Shown here one piece after another: positions 18,236-26,096 of a DNA stretch of 64,000 nt. The stretch is from Tepidaquicella sp964564635 (GTDB lineage Bacteria > Bacteroidota > Ignavibacteria > Tepidaquicellales > Tepidaquicellaceae). Numbering within the stretch: position 1 is the stretch's first letter; each line of letters begins with the position of its first letter. The DNA is taken from positions 744,001 through 808,000 of the forward strand of contig CAZMAR010000001.1 of NCBI GenBank assembly GCA_964564635.1, in the 5' to 3' direction. A program made the translations under genes and the position numbers. The notes under the pieces were generated by a model, which had not been told where the DNA came from, did not search any database, and saw nothing but the letters and a program-made list of their open reading frames with translations.

Positions 18236-19174
18236 TTATTTAATATCTATTCCAAAATCAATTCTTAAAACATCTTTAAGTCCTATTTCATAAGGTCGTG
18301 GATTGAAATGTGGCATTAGCGATTTTAAATAAGAAATATCTGTTCGCTTCTCGAACATACCATCAGGTTTTGAAGTATCCCATTTTATCTCACCATCATA
18401 TCCTACTATACGGGATGTGATTTCAATATATTCTTTAATCGAATAGTCAAAACCTGTTCCAATGTTAACTATTTCTGGCTTGTCATAATTTTCCATTAAA
18501 TATATTAATGCATCTGCACAATCTTCAGAATAAAGTGCCTCTCTTCTTGGCTTCCCTGTACCCCAAAATGTAGGGATAATTCCTTTTTGCTTAGCATCAA
18601 CAATTTTTTTAATTACTGCCGCGATAAAATGACCCGTTTCAATATTATAATTATCTCCTGGTCCATACATATTTGTAGGCATAACAGCAATTGCGTTTAT
18701 CCCATATTGTTTACGATACAATTCACAGGCAACTATTCCAAGCCCTTTAGCAACTGCATAACCTTTATTGGTTTCTTCAAGATATCCTGCCATAAATCTT
18801 TTTTCATTAATTGGTTGTGGATTCTCTTTTGGATATATACAGGTTGAACCAGTATAAAGGATTTTTGTGTGTGGAGAATAATTTTTCAGGCTCTCAATAG
18901 TATTCAGTATCATCATTGCATTATAATAAAGGAAATCCGCCTGTCGAGTATTATTAGCATTGATACCGCCTACAAGCCCCGCTACCATAAAAAGATATTC
19001 TGGTTGATTTTTCTTAAAAAAATTGTCTACACAATCTTTTTCAAGTAAATTAAAACCATCTTCAAGACTTGCTGTAATTATATTTTTATACCCGTGGGCT
19101 TTGAGTCTTCTTGTAACAGCACCACCGAGCATCCCGGTACCACCAAAAATTGCAATTTTTGAATTTTTATTCAT
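18236..19174 (-). CDS. fcl: GDP-L-fucose synthase
   Basis: Epimerase-reductase converting GDP-4-keto-6-deoxymannose to GDP-L-fucose, a sugar donor for surface polysaccharide. 312 residues, normal length. Seen: NADP-binding IAIFGGTGMLGGAVTRRL, LVGGINANN, catalytic TGSTCIYP (Ser), YAVAKG (Tyr/Lys of YxxxK), NMYGPGDNY, and ETGHFIAAVIKK where the His corresponds to the third catalytic residue of the family. GDP-mannose dehydratase (gmd), which supplies the substrate, is not in the window. It lies 25 bases after the aldehyde dehydrogenase gene and 35 bases before the lipoprotein gene, and so shares their transcript. Confidence 0.92.
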   Translation of the reverse strand: MNKNSKIAIFGGTGMLGGAVTRRLKAHGYKNIITASLEDGFNLLEKDCVDNFFKKNQPEYLFMVAGLVGGINANNTRQADFLYYNAMMILNTIESLKNYSPHTKILYTGSTCIYPKENPQPINEKRFMAGYLEETNKGYAVAKGLGIVACELYRKQYGINAIAVMPTNMYGPGDNYNIETGHFIAAVIKKIVDAKQKGIIPTFWGTGKPRREALYSEDCADALIYLMENYDKPEIVNIGTGFDYSIKEYIEITSRIVGYDGEIKWDTSKPDGMFEKRTDISYLKSLMPHFNPRPYEIGLKDVLRIDFGIDIK

Positions 19175-19199
19175 TTTCGTATTTCAATTAAAAAATTTT

Positions 19200-20630
19200 T
19201 TATGTTTGTAGAATTAGAATTTTCCTTTCAGTCATTTCTTCAATTGCATATTTAATACCTTCCTTACCAAGCCCGGAACGCTTTACTCCACCATAAGGCA
19301 TCGAATCCATTCTATAAGTTGAAACATCATTAATCACAACACCACCTGTATCTATATTCTCAAATGCAAACATAACATTTGAAAAATTATTAGTAAACAC
19401 CCCAGCCTGCAATCCAAAATCGGAATCATTAACTTTATTAACTGCTTCTTTAAATTCATCAAACAATTCAATTGTAATCAAAGGAGCAAATGCCTCTTTA
19501 CAATTCACATTACATATTTTAGGCACATCAGCTAAAATTACTGGTTCAAGTACCGCTCCCTGCCTCTTTCCACCTGTGAGTATTTTACCACCGGAATTAA
19601 TTGCTTCTTTAATCCACTCCTCAATTCTTACAGCTTCTGTTTCATTAATCATAGGTCCGACAATTGTATCCTCCTCAAAAGGATTACCATATTTAATTTT
19701 CCTTGTTTCTTCTAAAATTAATCTAATAAATTCATCAGAAATCTTCTTATGAACAAATACTCTTTGAACAGAAATACAACTTTGACCTGCATGAGCAAAT
19801 CCCCCTAAAACGATTTTACCAACAGCTAATTTTAAATCAGCAGAATCATCAACAATAACACCAGCATTTCCACCGAGTTCAAGAGAGATTTTTTGTGTTG
19901 ATATTTTCTTTTTCAAATTCCAGCCTACAAGGGGACTACCAGTAAAGCTAACCATTTTGACTCTTTCATCATAAGCAAAAGATTCTATTTCATTTCCTGA
20001 ACACACAACAACATTTACCGGAGTAAAACCGAGGTTTAATTCATCTGCTGATTCTTTAACTATTTTTCCAATCTCAAGACCGCATCCAATAGAAGCACTC
20101 GCAGGTTTCAAAAGGACTACATTCCCGGAAGCAAGGGCAGGTGAAATTTTATGAGCTACAAGATTAACAGGAAAATTCCAGGGGGTAATAGCAAGTATAA
20201 TACCTATAGGAAACCTTTTAATAAAGCCTTTTTTTCCTTCTGAGCCAGGTAATTGATCTAAATCGATTATCTCACCATAAATTCGTTTCGACTCTTCAAC
20301 CCCACATTTAAAAGTAAAAATTGCTCTATCAAGCTCAACTCTTGATAGCTTAATCGGTTTCCCTGTTTCAAGAGTTAATAAATAGGAAAGCTCATCTTTT
20401 CTCTCCTGTAACTTATTTGTAATTTTTTCCAGAAGTTGAGCCCGAGAGTATACAGGTAATTTTCTATATTTCTCAAAAACCTCAGTAAGATAATCAAGAG
20501 AGGAATTTATATCCTCTCTGGAAGTTTTATAATATTTTTTTACTACTTCCTTTGAATAAGGATTAATTACATCAATAATATTATCTGAAGAAAAAAATTG
20601 GTTTTTAATTAAATACTTTTCTGCTTCCAT
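19200..20630 (-). CDS. Aldehyde dehydrogenase family protein
   Basis: NAD(P)-dependent aldehyde oxidation. 476 residues with all catalytic parts: ITPWNFPVNL (Asn152), LLKPASAS for cofactor binding, FTGSPLVG, the general base ELGGN (Glu251) and the nucleophile GQSC (Cys285). EAFAPLITI and PYGGVKRSGLGKEG complete the fold. The closest general types are succinate-semialdehyde or glyceraldehyde-3-phosphate (non-phosphorylating) dehydrogenase-like enzymes; the substrate cannot be decided. It is first in the minus-strand cluster with fcl and the lipoprotein gene. Its upstream region is shared with the divergent gene at 20858. Confidence 0.92.
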   Translation of the reverse strand: MEAEKYLIKNQFFSSDNIIDVINPYSKEVVKKYYKTSREDINSSLDYLTEVFEKYRKLPVYSRAQLLEKITNKLQERKDELSYLLTLETGKPIKLSRVELDRAIFTFKCGVEESKRIYGEIIDLDQLPGSEGKKGFIKRFPIGIILAITPWNFPVNLVAHKISPALASGNVVLLKPASASIGCGLEIGKIVKESADELNLGFTPVNVVVCSGNEIESFAYDERVKMVSFTGSPLVGWNLKKKISTQKISLELGGNAGVIVDDSADLKLAVGKIVLGGFAHAGQSCISVQRVFVHKKISDEFIRLILEETRKIKYGNPFEEDTIVGPMINETEAVRIEEWIKEAINSGGKILTGGKRQGAVLEPVILADVPKICNVNCKEAFAPLITIELFDEFKEAVNKVNDSDFGLQAGVFTNNFSNVMFAFENIDTGGVVINDVSTYRMDSMPYGGVKRSGLGKEGIKYAIEEMTERKILILQT

Positions 20631-20788
20631 TATTTCGTTTTTATAAAATTACAAAATATATGAATAAAAATAAGTAAATTTATATAATAGAGAATTTAAT
20701 AAATTCGGCATTTTTGTCGTATAATTGGAACTTTTCTTTAAAAAAATAAAAAAATATTTAAAATTAATATCAAAATTTTGATTTTCAC

Positions 20789-20805
20789 TTTGGCACAATA
20801 TTTGT
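20789..20805 (+). promoter_or_regulatory. Possible sigma-54 (-24/-12) promoter
   Basis: TTTGGCACAATATTTGT closely fits the sigma-54 consensus TGGCAC-N5-TTGC: the -24 part is exact, the spacing is exact, and only the final base of the -12 part (T for C) differs. It lies about 55 bases before the ATG of the Gly/Trp-rich secreted protein, a proper distance for a promoter. rpoN and an activator gene are not in the window. Confidence 0.5.
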
Positions 20806-20857
20806 AAGTATATTGTAAATGAAACTTTTAAAAAAAATATATAAGGAGAAAACAAAA

Positions 20858-21370
20858 ATGAAAAAGCAACTCTTAATTTTCGCAATAGTACTGTTAACTT
20901 TTTCTTTAACATTTGCTCAAAGAACACTTAACCCTAGCGATGTAAAAGAATTAAACGGCACAATTACAAGCGTTAATCATCCAATTGCAATTTTTAAAGC
21001 TGATGATGGGACAGAATATGAAGTGCGATTAGGACCTTATTGGTTCTGGGTTGATAATAATTACAAACTTGAAGCCAACACTTCCGCAACAATCAAAGGA
21101 GAGGTAAATTCAAAATATAAAGAAATTTATCCTTATGAAATTACACAAAGCGGAAATACAATAAAACTTGCTGACGAAAAAGGCTTTCCTCTCTGGTCAA
21201 GAGGAGGAAAGGGCTGGAATAACAGAGGCTTCGGTTGGGGACATGGAAGAGGCTGGGGACGCGGTTGTTGCTGGTGGAGATGGCAAAATGACAATAATGA
21301 TGATAACTGGCAAGGAAGAGGTTGGGGACGTGGTTATGGATGGAGAAACTGCCCTTACAGAAATAAATAA
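20858..21370 (+). CDS. Exported protein: OB-fold-like domain plus Gly/Trp/Arg-rich tail
   Basis: 170 residues from the ATG at 20858, chosen because AAGGAG stands 11 bases upstream and it gives a clean signal peptide (KKQLLIFAIVLLTFSLTFAQ). The ATG at 20819 would put 13 charged residues in front. The mature part begins with a small beta domain (LNGTITSVNHPIAIFKADDG, EYEVRLGPYWFW, ATIKGEVN), resembling an OB-fold, followed by about 55 residues dominated by Gly, Trp, Arg, Asn and two adjacent Cys (GWGRGCCWWRW). The tail could bind metal or polyanions; no function is established. Strong ribosome site, possible sigma-54 promoter and a strong terminator suggest a separately regulated, well-expressed gene. 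Confidence 0.8.
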   Translation: MKKQLLIFAIVLLTFSLTFAQRTLNPSDVKELNGTITSVNHPIAIFKADDGTEYEVRLGPYWFWVDNNYKLEANTSATIKGEVNSKYKEIYPYEITQSGNTIKLADEKGFPLWSRGGKGWNNRGFGWGHGRGWGRGCCWWRWQNDNNDDNWQGRGWGRGYGWRNCPYRNK

Positions 21371-21390
21371 ATCATTTTACCTCTTTAAAT

Positions 21391-21429
21391 TAAAAAAGAC
21401 AGCCAAATTTCTTTGGCTGTCTTTTTTTT
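21391..21429. terminator. Bidirectional intrinsic terminator
   Basis: GACAGCCAAA (21398-21407) and TTTGGCTGTC (21412-21421) form a 10-pair stem with a 4-base loop. It is preceded by six A and followed by eight T, so it works on both strands. It lies 27 bases after the plus-strand gene and 20 bases after the stop of the convergent membrane-protein gene. Confidence 0.92.
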
Positions 21430-21441
21430 ATAGAAAAAAAT

Positions 21442-21906
21442 CTATTTAACAGCTGCTGCAATTGTAATAACTACCGCAATAAACATTAATATTGTAATAA
21501 TAAGAGCAAGTACACCAATATAAGTCCAGTAGGATTTTCCTTTAGCAATTGCATCTTCAAAATCAGTAAGATTATTGGTAATAGAAAAATTTTTTAGACG
21601 AGTTGAATGTGCTATTAATAAAATACCAGGTATTAAATAAAAAATTACTCCAAGTAAAATATATAGAATAGCAACAGCTGATGAAAACCCTGACCGTCCC
21701 CCGAAAGATCTCAATCCACTACCTGCAGCAAGAACACCAATAGCTGCCAGAAAAATAAGTGCTGTAAGAATAAATAAAATAACACTTACTACTCTCATCC
21801 AGGTGGCAGTTTCTTTTATTCGTTGCAATGTATAAGGAGTTAAATTGGTAGGTACCTGATTCTCTGGAGCAAATCCCTGTGAAGGATTCTGGTAATAGTT
21901 ATCCAT
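21442..21906 (-). CDS. Small integral membrane protein (DUF5362-like)
   Basis: 154 residues. A polar, Pro/Gln-rich N-terminus (NPSQGFAPENQVP) and a short amphipathic stretch (PYTLQRIKETATWMRVVSV) are followed by three hydrophobic segments: about 38-62, 78-102 and 128-152. FEDAIAKGKSYWTYIGVLALI before the last segment is the best-conserved-looking part and resembles the DUF5362 family of Bacteroidota and related phyla, whose function is unknown. It is probably monocistronic, between two terminators. Confidence 0.7.
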   Translation of the reverse strand: MDNYYQNPSQGFAPENQVPTNLTPYTLQRIKETATWMRVVSVILFILTALIFLAAIGVLAAGSGLRSFGGRSGFSSAVAILYILLGVIFYLIPGILLIAHSTRLKNFSITNNLTDFEDAIAKGKSYWTYIGVLALIITILMFIAVVITIAAAVK

Positions 21907-22053
21907 AGAATTTAAATTAAATTAATAAAATGGGTTAATTTAAAAGACATTTCATTTTTTTAATTAGTAATATAGGTAAATAAAAGCATGATTTCAATTA
22001 TCATTTTTAAAGGTGAAATAAAAAATATTGATTTTTAGAAATAACTAATAAAC

Positions 22054-22082
22054 AAAAAGGGCTGATATTACCAGCCCTTTTT
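22054..22082 (-). terminator. Intrinsic terminator after the subtilisin gene
   Basis: AAAAAGGGCTG (22054-22064) and CAGCCCTTTTT (22072-22082) form an 11-pair stem with a 7-base loop and end in T-runs on either strand. It lies 24 bases past the stop of the S8 protease gene. Confidence 0.9.
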
Positions 22083-22106
22083 AAAATTATTATTTTCAAA
22101 TGATTT

Positions 22107-24632
22107 TTATTTAACAATAATCATTCTCTTTGTATCCACAAAATTACCGGAAATCAATCTATAGAAATATACACCACTTGATAGTGCTGAACCATCAAAT
22201 AAATAAGTATATGTGCCAGCTTGTTTATATTCGTTCAGAAGTACTGCAACTTCTTTTCCTGTAATGTCATAAACAACGAGTTTTACATTTGAAGAAGTTG
22301 GTATTCCAAATTTAATATTTGTAACCGGATTAAATGGATTTGGATAATTTTGTTCAAGGCTATATGTAGTAGGAACTTCCCCATTATTAATAGTAATACC
22401 AGAAGATTGCCCAGTAACTCTTACAAGGTCAAGAGAGAATGATGCACCGTCAACAGCAACATTAGAAACATACTCCCTGAATCCAATATAAATATTTGAA
22501 CCGGAAGGAACCAGCGAACCAATGTTATATTTATACATAACCCATCCAGAGTCAGAAACAGAAAATGCTAAATCAGCAACATTTACAGTCATTGCAGCAA
22601 TAGTAGGAGTTGTAGTGGAAATTCTAACAAACAAATTATCAATATACGCACCGAATTTTCTCAACATAAAAGTAAGAGAATCACCAGGTTGAATATTTGT
22701 AATCTGAGGAGTTATCAACCATTGGTCACAGGGACCTGAGCTTCCACCATTTGCGCTTCCTGTAATATAATTGCAAAAAGCCATAGCATTACCACCCCCT
22801 GGAGGGGTAAATAAAGTTCCGCCCATGAAACCAGGAACAGGGGTAACACCATTTAATTGACGCTCCCAACCTGTTGATTGTCCACCAAGTGGATTAATCT
22901 TTATCCACCCCGATGGTGGGAAAGTCGTGTTTTCAAATGATTCAAAAAGTTTATAAACACTTCCCTGACTAACATTAATGTAATTAGGTTTTGTCAATGT
23001 ACTTGTATTGCTACCATTACTGACCTGCAATGTAACATCATAAGAGCCAATAGTATTATAAACAATGTTCTGTGGATGCTGTTGTGTAGAAGAAGACGGA
23101 TTTCCTCCGGGGAAAGACCAGTTCCAACTTGTTGGACCACCGGTTGATAAATCTGTAAAGTTAACACTTTGACCAGGAGAAATATTTGTTTGATTAGCAG
23201 TGAAATCTGCTTGCAAAGAACCACTTGTTGGGGTTAAACACTTCAACACATTTATTCTACCAGTACCCAGAAGACCAATATATCCAGGATTCAAATTATA
23301 TATACTATCTACTCCAGCTTTTAATTTATTAACTGCCTGCTCGCAATTCATTGATGGGAATTTACACCTTATTAATGCTAATGTACCTGATGTTATTGGA
23401 GCAGACATTGAGGTACCATCGTAATATTGATATGTATTATTCCATAATGTGCTATAAATACTAACACCTGGTGCACACACATCAACAGTAGAATGATAAT
23501 TTGAAAAATAGGCTTTGTAATCATTCTGGTCAGTAGCGGCAACAGATACTGCATAATCATAAGAAGCTGGATATCTTGGAGTATTGGTCCCAGCATTTCC
23601 CGCAGATGCAACGACAATACAGTTATTAAACCAGGCATTAGTTACAATTGTTTGCGTATAAGCACTATATGTAGAACTTCCAAAGCTGCAATTCATAATC
23701 TTTCCACCATTCTGATAAACATAAATCATTCCAAGATTTGTATTATATAAATAAGATGTACCGTTATTTGTATAATCATTATCCGCACCGTGTTTACAAA
23801 TTAATAACTTACATTTAAACCCTACTCCAGCCCCACCAATACTATTATTTGTAACTTCTGAAGCACACCCAGAAGTGTGAGAACCGTGGTCACAATTTGA
23901 GCCATAAATATTCGGGTCATTATCTTGAGTTAAATTTTGATAATCTGCACCAGCAAAATCCCACCCTCGCCAATCATCTATATAACCATTATTATCATCA
24001 TCAATATTGTTATTTGGATTTTCGAGATAATTAAATTTTATATTTGCATATAGGTCCGGGTGGTCAAGGTCACTACCGGAATCCACCATACCGATAACCA
24101 TATTAGTATCACCCTGATTTAAATCCCAACCTGCATAAGCACTGATTTTATTTAAAAACCACTGAACCCCAATTGATGGGTCATTAGGAATAAAATCTGC
24201 TTCCATAACATAATCAGGCTCTGCCCAATCAAGAATAGAATTATTTCTGCTATATAGTTCTGCAGCAAATTCACCTGGGTCTAAATCAGTCTTATATTCT
24301 ATTTTGTAAATCTTTGCCAATTCTTCATCACCAATTTTTCTCTTTGATACTATCGGATTAAGAGGATGTCTTTGTTCAATAAGAGATACATTTATATCTT
24401 TCAGCATATCATCAATCGATTGTATACCGAAATGAAGTTTATCAGCAAGAGTAATATCAGTTTTGAATTTAATATTTATCATTCCCTTTTGATACAATGC
24501 TCCATCACTTAATCTCTTGATAACTTTTTCGTTCATCATAAGATATTTAGTATCACTCATATCAGTAAAACTAAATAAAATTAATCCACAAAGGATTAAA
24601 ATAGCTAAAAGTGTAAATTTTGAGTTTTTCAT
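22107..24632 (-). CDS. Secreted subtilisin-like serine protease (S8) with PKD domain and type IX sorting domain
   Basis: Extracellular protease of 841 residues. Signal segment at 1-24, an inhibitor-like propeptide to about 145, then the S8 domain with Asp184 (GMVDSGSDLDHPDL), His249 (DHGSHTSG) and Ser408 (DGTSMSAP). After about 470 comes a PKD domain (ADFTANQTNISPGQSVNFTD, GSYDVTLQVSNG), then a jelly-roll-like domain (FESFENTTFPPSGWI, similar to the cleaved-adhesin or choice-of-anchor J type). A C-terminal sorting domain (SLEQNYPNPFNPVTNIKFGI, GVYFYRLIS, DTKRMIIVK) ends the chain. DDDNNGYIDDW is a Ca-binding-like loop. Cargo of the type IX machinery, probably nutritional or cell-surface proteolysis. 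Followed by a strong terminator. Confidence 0.95.
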   Translation of the reverse strand: MKNSKFTLLAILILCGLILFSFTDMSDTKYLMMNEKVIKRLSDGALYQKGMINIKFKTDITLADKLHFGIQSIDDMLKDINVSLIEQRHPLNPIVSKRKIGDEELAKIYKIEYKTDLDPGEFAAELYSRNNSILDWAEPDYVMEADFIPNDPSIGVQWFLNKISAYAGWDLNQGDTNMVIGMVDSGSDLDHPDLYANIKFNYLENPNNNIDDDNNGYIDDWRGWDFAGADYQNLTQDNDPNIYGSNCDHGSHTSGCASEVTNNSIGGAGVGFKCKLLICKHGADNDYTNNGTSYLYNTNLGMIYVYQNGGKIMNCSFGSSTYSAYTQTIVTNAWFNNCIVVASAGNAGTNTPRYPASYDYAVSVAATDQNDYKAYFSNYHSTVDVCAPGVSIYSTLWNNTYQYYDGTSMSAPITSGTLALIRCKFPSMNCEQAVNKLKAGVDSIYNLNPGYIGLLGTGRINVLKCLTPTSGSLQADFTANQTNISPGQSVNFTDLSTGGPTSWNWSFPGGNPSSSTQQHPQNIVYNTIGSYDVTLQVSNGSNTSTLTKPNYINVSQGSVYKLFESFENTTFPPSGWIKINPLGGQSTGWERQLNGVTPVPGFMGGTLFTPPGGGNAMAFCNYITGSANGGSSGPCDQWLITPQITNIQPGDSLTFMLRKFGAYIDNLFVRISTTTPTIAAMTVNVADLAFSVSDSGWVMYKYNIGSLVPSGSNIYIGFREYVSNVAVDGASFSLDLVRVTGQSSGITINNGEVPTTYSLEQNYPNPFNPVTNIKFGIPTSSNVKLVVYDITGKEVAVLLNEYKQAGTYTYLFDGSALSSGVYFYRLISGNFVDTKRMIIVK

Positions 24633-24740
24633 AATATTAAATTTAAATATATATATGTGTAATTTATTTTTTTTATATAAATAAAAAAAGCTATTAAGAA
24701 AAAAATTTTCCTATAATAAAATCATCTAAATTTAGTTCTA

Positions 24741-25871
24741 TTATATTTTTTCAATTTTTTCCCATTCAAATTCTTCCCTTCCAAAATGTCCAAATGCTGC
24801 TGTCTTTTGATAAATTGGAGTTCTCAGTTTAAGTTTATTAATAATTCCTGCAGGTGAGAGGTCAAATTTATCCAATATAATATTTTCAACTCTCTGTTCA
24901 TCAATTTTACCCTTACCTGTATTATGAAAATCTACCATAAGGGACACGGGTTTTGTTTGTCCAATTGCATATGCAATCTGAATTGTGCATTTATAAGCAT
25001 AACCTGAAGCAACTATATTTTTAGCAAGAAATCTCGCCATATAAGAAGCAGACCTGTCAACCTTTGTAGCATCTTTTCCTGAAAAACATCCACCACCATT
25101 AGGACAAAATCCACCATAGGTATCAACCACAATTTTTCTACCAGTAAGTCCGGTATCTGTTTTTGGACCTCCTTGAGTGAAAGGTCCTGCAGGGTTTATA
25201 AATAACTTAAAATCTTTCGAGCGAATCTCTTTTGGAACTACTTTATCAACCAGATGTTCTGTGATAATTGTTTCTACTTTATTGTTATAACTTTCCAAAT
25301 GCAAAGTGGAAAGTACCACACTTTCTACATAAAGTGGTGTATTATTTCTATACCTTACCGTAACTTGCGATTTAGCGTCAGGTCCAATCCATTCAAAACC
25401 TACAGAACGCCTTAAATTGTTATGCTCAATCATAAGTTTATGAGCCAATATTAAAGGAAGTGGCATATATTCAGGGGTTTCCTTCGTAGCATATCCAAAC
25501 ATTAGCCCCTGGTCACCTGCGCCAATTTCTCCTTCAGATTTTTCAACTCCTTTAGTAATTTCTTCACATTGCTTTTTAATCTTTGAAATAATTTCACATC
25601 CATCAGGGTCAAAGCCCCATCTTTTATCATATCCAATATCTTTTATAACATCTCTTGCAATTTTTTCGACATCGATTTTATTAATGGTATTTTTCTTAAA
25701 CTCCCCCGATATTACAATCAAGTTATCGGTAATTAATACTTCACATGCAACTTTTGCATTCTCATCTTCCTTTAAATATGCATCAAGAATCGCATCAGAA
25801 ATCTGGTCAGCAATTTTATCAGGGTGTCCGTTAGAAACTGATTCGGAAGTAAAAGAATATTCTCTCTCCAT
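24741..25871 (-). CDS. metK: S-adenosylmethionine synthase
   Basis: Makes SAM from methionine and ATP. 376 residues, normal length. Seen: FTSESVSNGHPDKIADQISD (ATP and Mg site), GAGDQGLMFGYA, SQVTVRYRN, FTQGGPKTDTGLTGRKI (flexible loop and signature), GGGCFSGKDATKVDRSASYM (a Cys where Ala is usual in GGGAFSGKD) and AYAIGQTKPVS. Regulation is visible: the 180-base leader on the minus strand carries a SAM-sensing aptamer and overlapping antiterminator and terminator hairpins, so high SAM should stop transcription before the gene. Confidence 0.97.
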   Translation of the reverse strand: MEREYSFTSESVSNGHPDKIADQISDAILDAYLKEDENAKVACEVLITDNLIVISGEFKKNTINKIDVEKIARDVIKDIGYDKRWGFDPDGCEIISKIKKQCEEITKGVEKSEGEIGAGDQGLMFGYATKETPEYMPLPLILAHKLMIEHNNLRRSVGFEWIGPDAKSQVTVRYRNNTPLYVESVVLSTLHLESYNNKVETIITEHLVDKVVPKEIRSKDFKLFINPAGPFTQGGPKTDTGLTGRKIVVDTYGGFCPNGGGCFSGKDATKVDRSASYMARFLAKNIVASGYAYKCTIQIAYAIGQTKPVSLMVDFHNTGKGKIDEQRVENIILDKFDLSPAGIINKLKLRTPIYQKTAAFGHFGREEFEWEKIEKI

Positions 25872-25900
25872 ATATATTTATTTTAGTTTATAAAACATTA

Positions 25901-25951
25901 ATAAAAAAACCGCTTATATCAAGCATTAAATGAGCTCTCAATAAGCGGTTT
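25901..25951 (-). terminator. Regulated terminator of the metK leader
   Basis: In the minus-strand transcript AAACCGCTTAT (complement of 25941-25951) pairs with ATAAGCGGTTT (complement of 25907-25917) and is followed by a T-run. The alternative hairpin pairs CTCTCAATAAG (25963-25953) with CTTATTGAGAG (25945-25935). The second arm of that hairpin contains CTTAT of the terminator's first arm, so the two folds exclude each other. Confidence 0.85.
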
Positions 25952-26053
25952 TCTTATTGAGAGACTTTTTTCGGAAATTTTCCGCGCATCATTTTAGCAC
26001 CGTGGGGTCTCACCTCGGTTGCCGATCAAATTTTCATTTGATACTCTTGATGC
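25935..26053 (-). ncRNA. SAM riboswitch, SAM-I/IV-like, with antiterminator
   Basis: Reading the minus strand: P1 arm GCATCA (26053-26048), AGAG, P2 hairpin ATCAAAT-GAAA-ATTTGAT (26042-26025), CGGCAACC, P3 ACCG...CGGT enclosing GGTGAGACCCC, the core GGTGCTAA, then P1 arm TGATGC (25991-25986). GGCAACC and GGTGCTAA are hallmark core sequences of the SAM-I/SAM-IV clan. P2 is a plain stem with a GAAA tetraloop, lacking the kink-turn and pseudoknot loop of classical S-boxes, and no P4 is seen. A hairpin CGGAA-ATTTTCCG type (25984-25972) follows P1, as P5 does in SAM-IV. GAGAC of the P3 loop can pair with GTCTC (25965-25961), which overlaps the antiterminator arm. Confidence 0.8.
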
Positions 26054-26096
26054 TAAATTAAAATATTAATATTAAAAATATTTTTCAAATAAAAAA

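Noticed and set aside
21168..21449. 93-codon plus-strand open frame
   Set aside because: It is a frame-shifted reading of the Gly/Trp-rich gene that then crosses a strong terminator.
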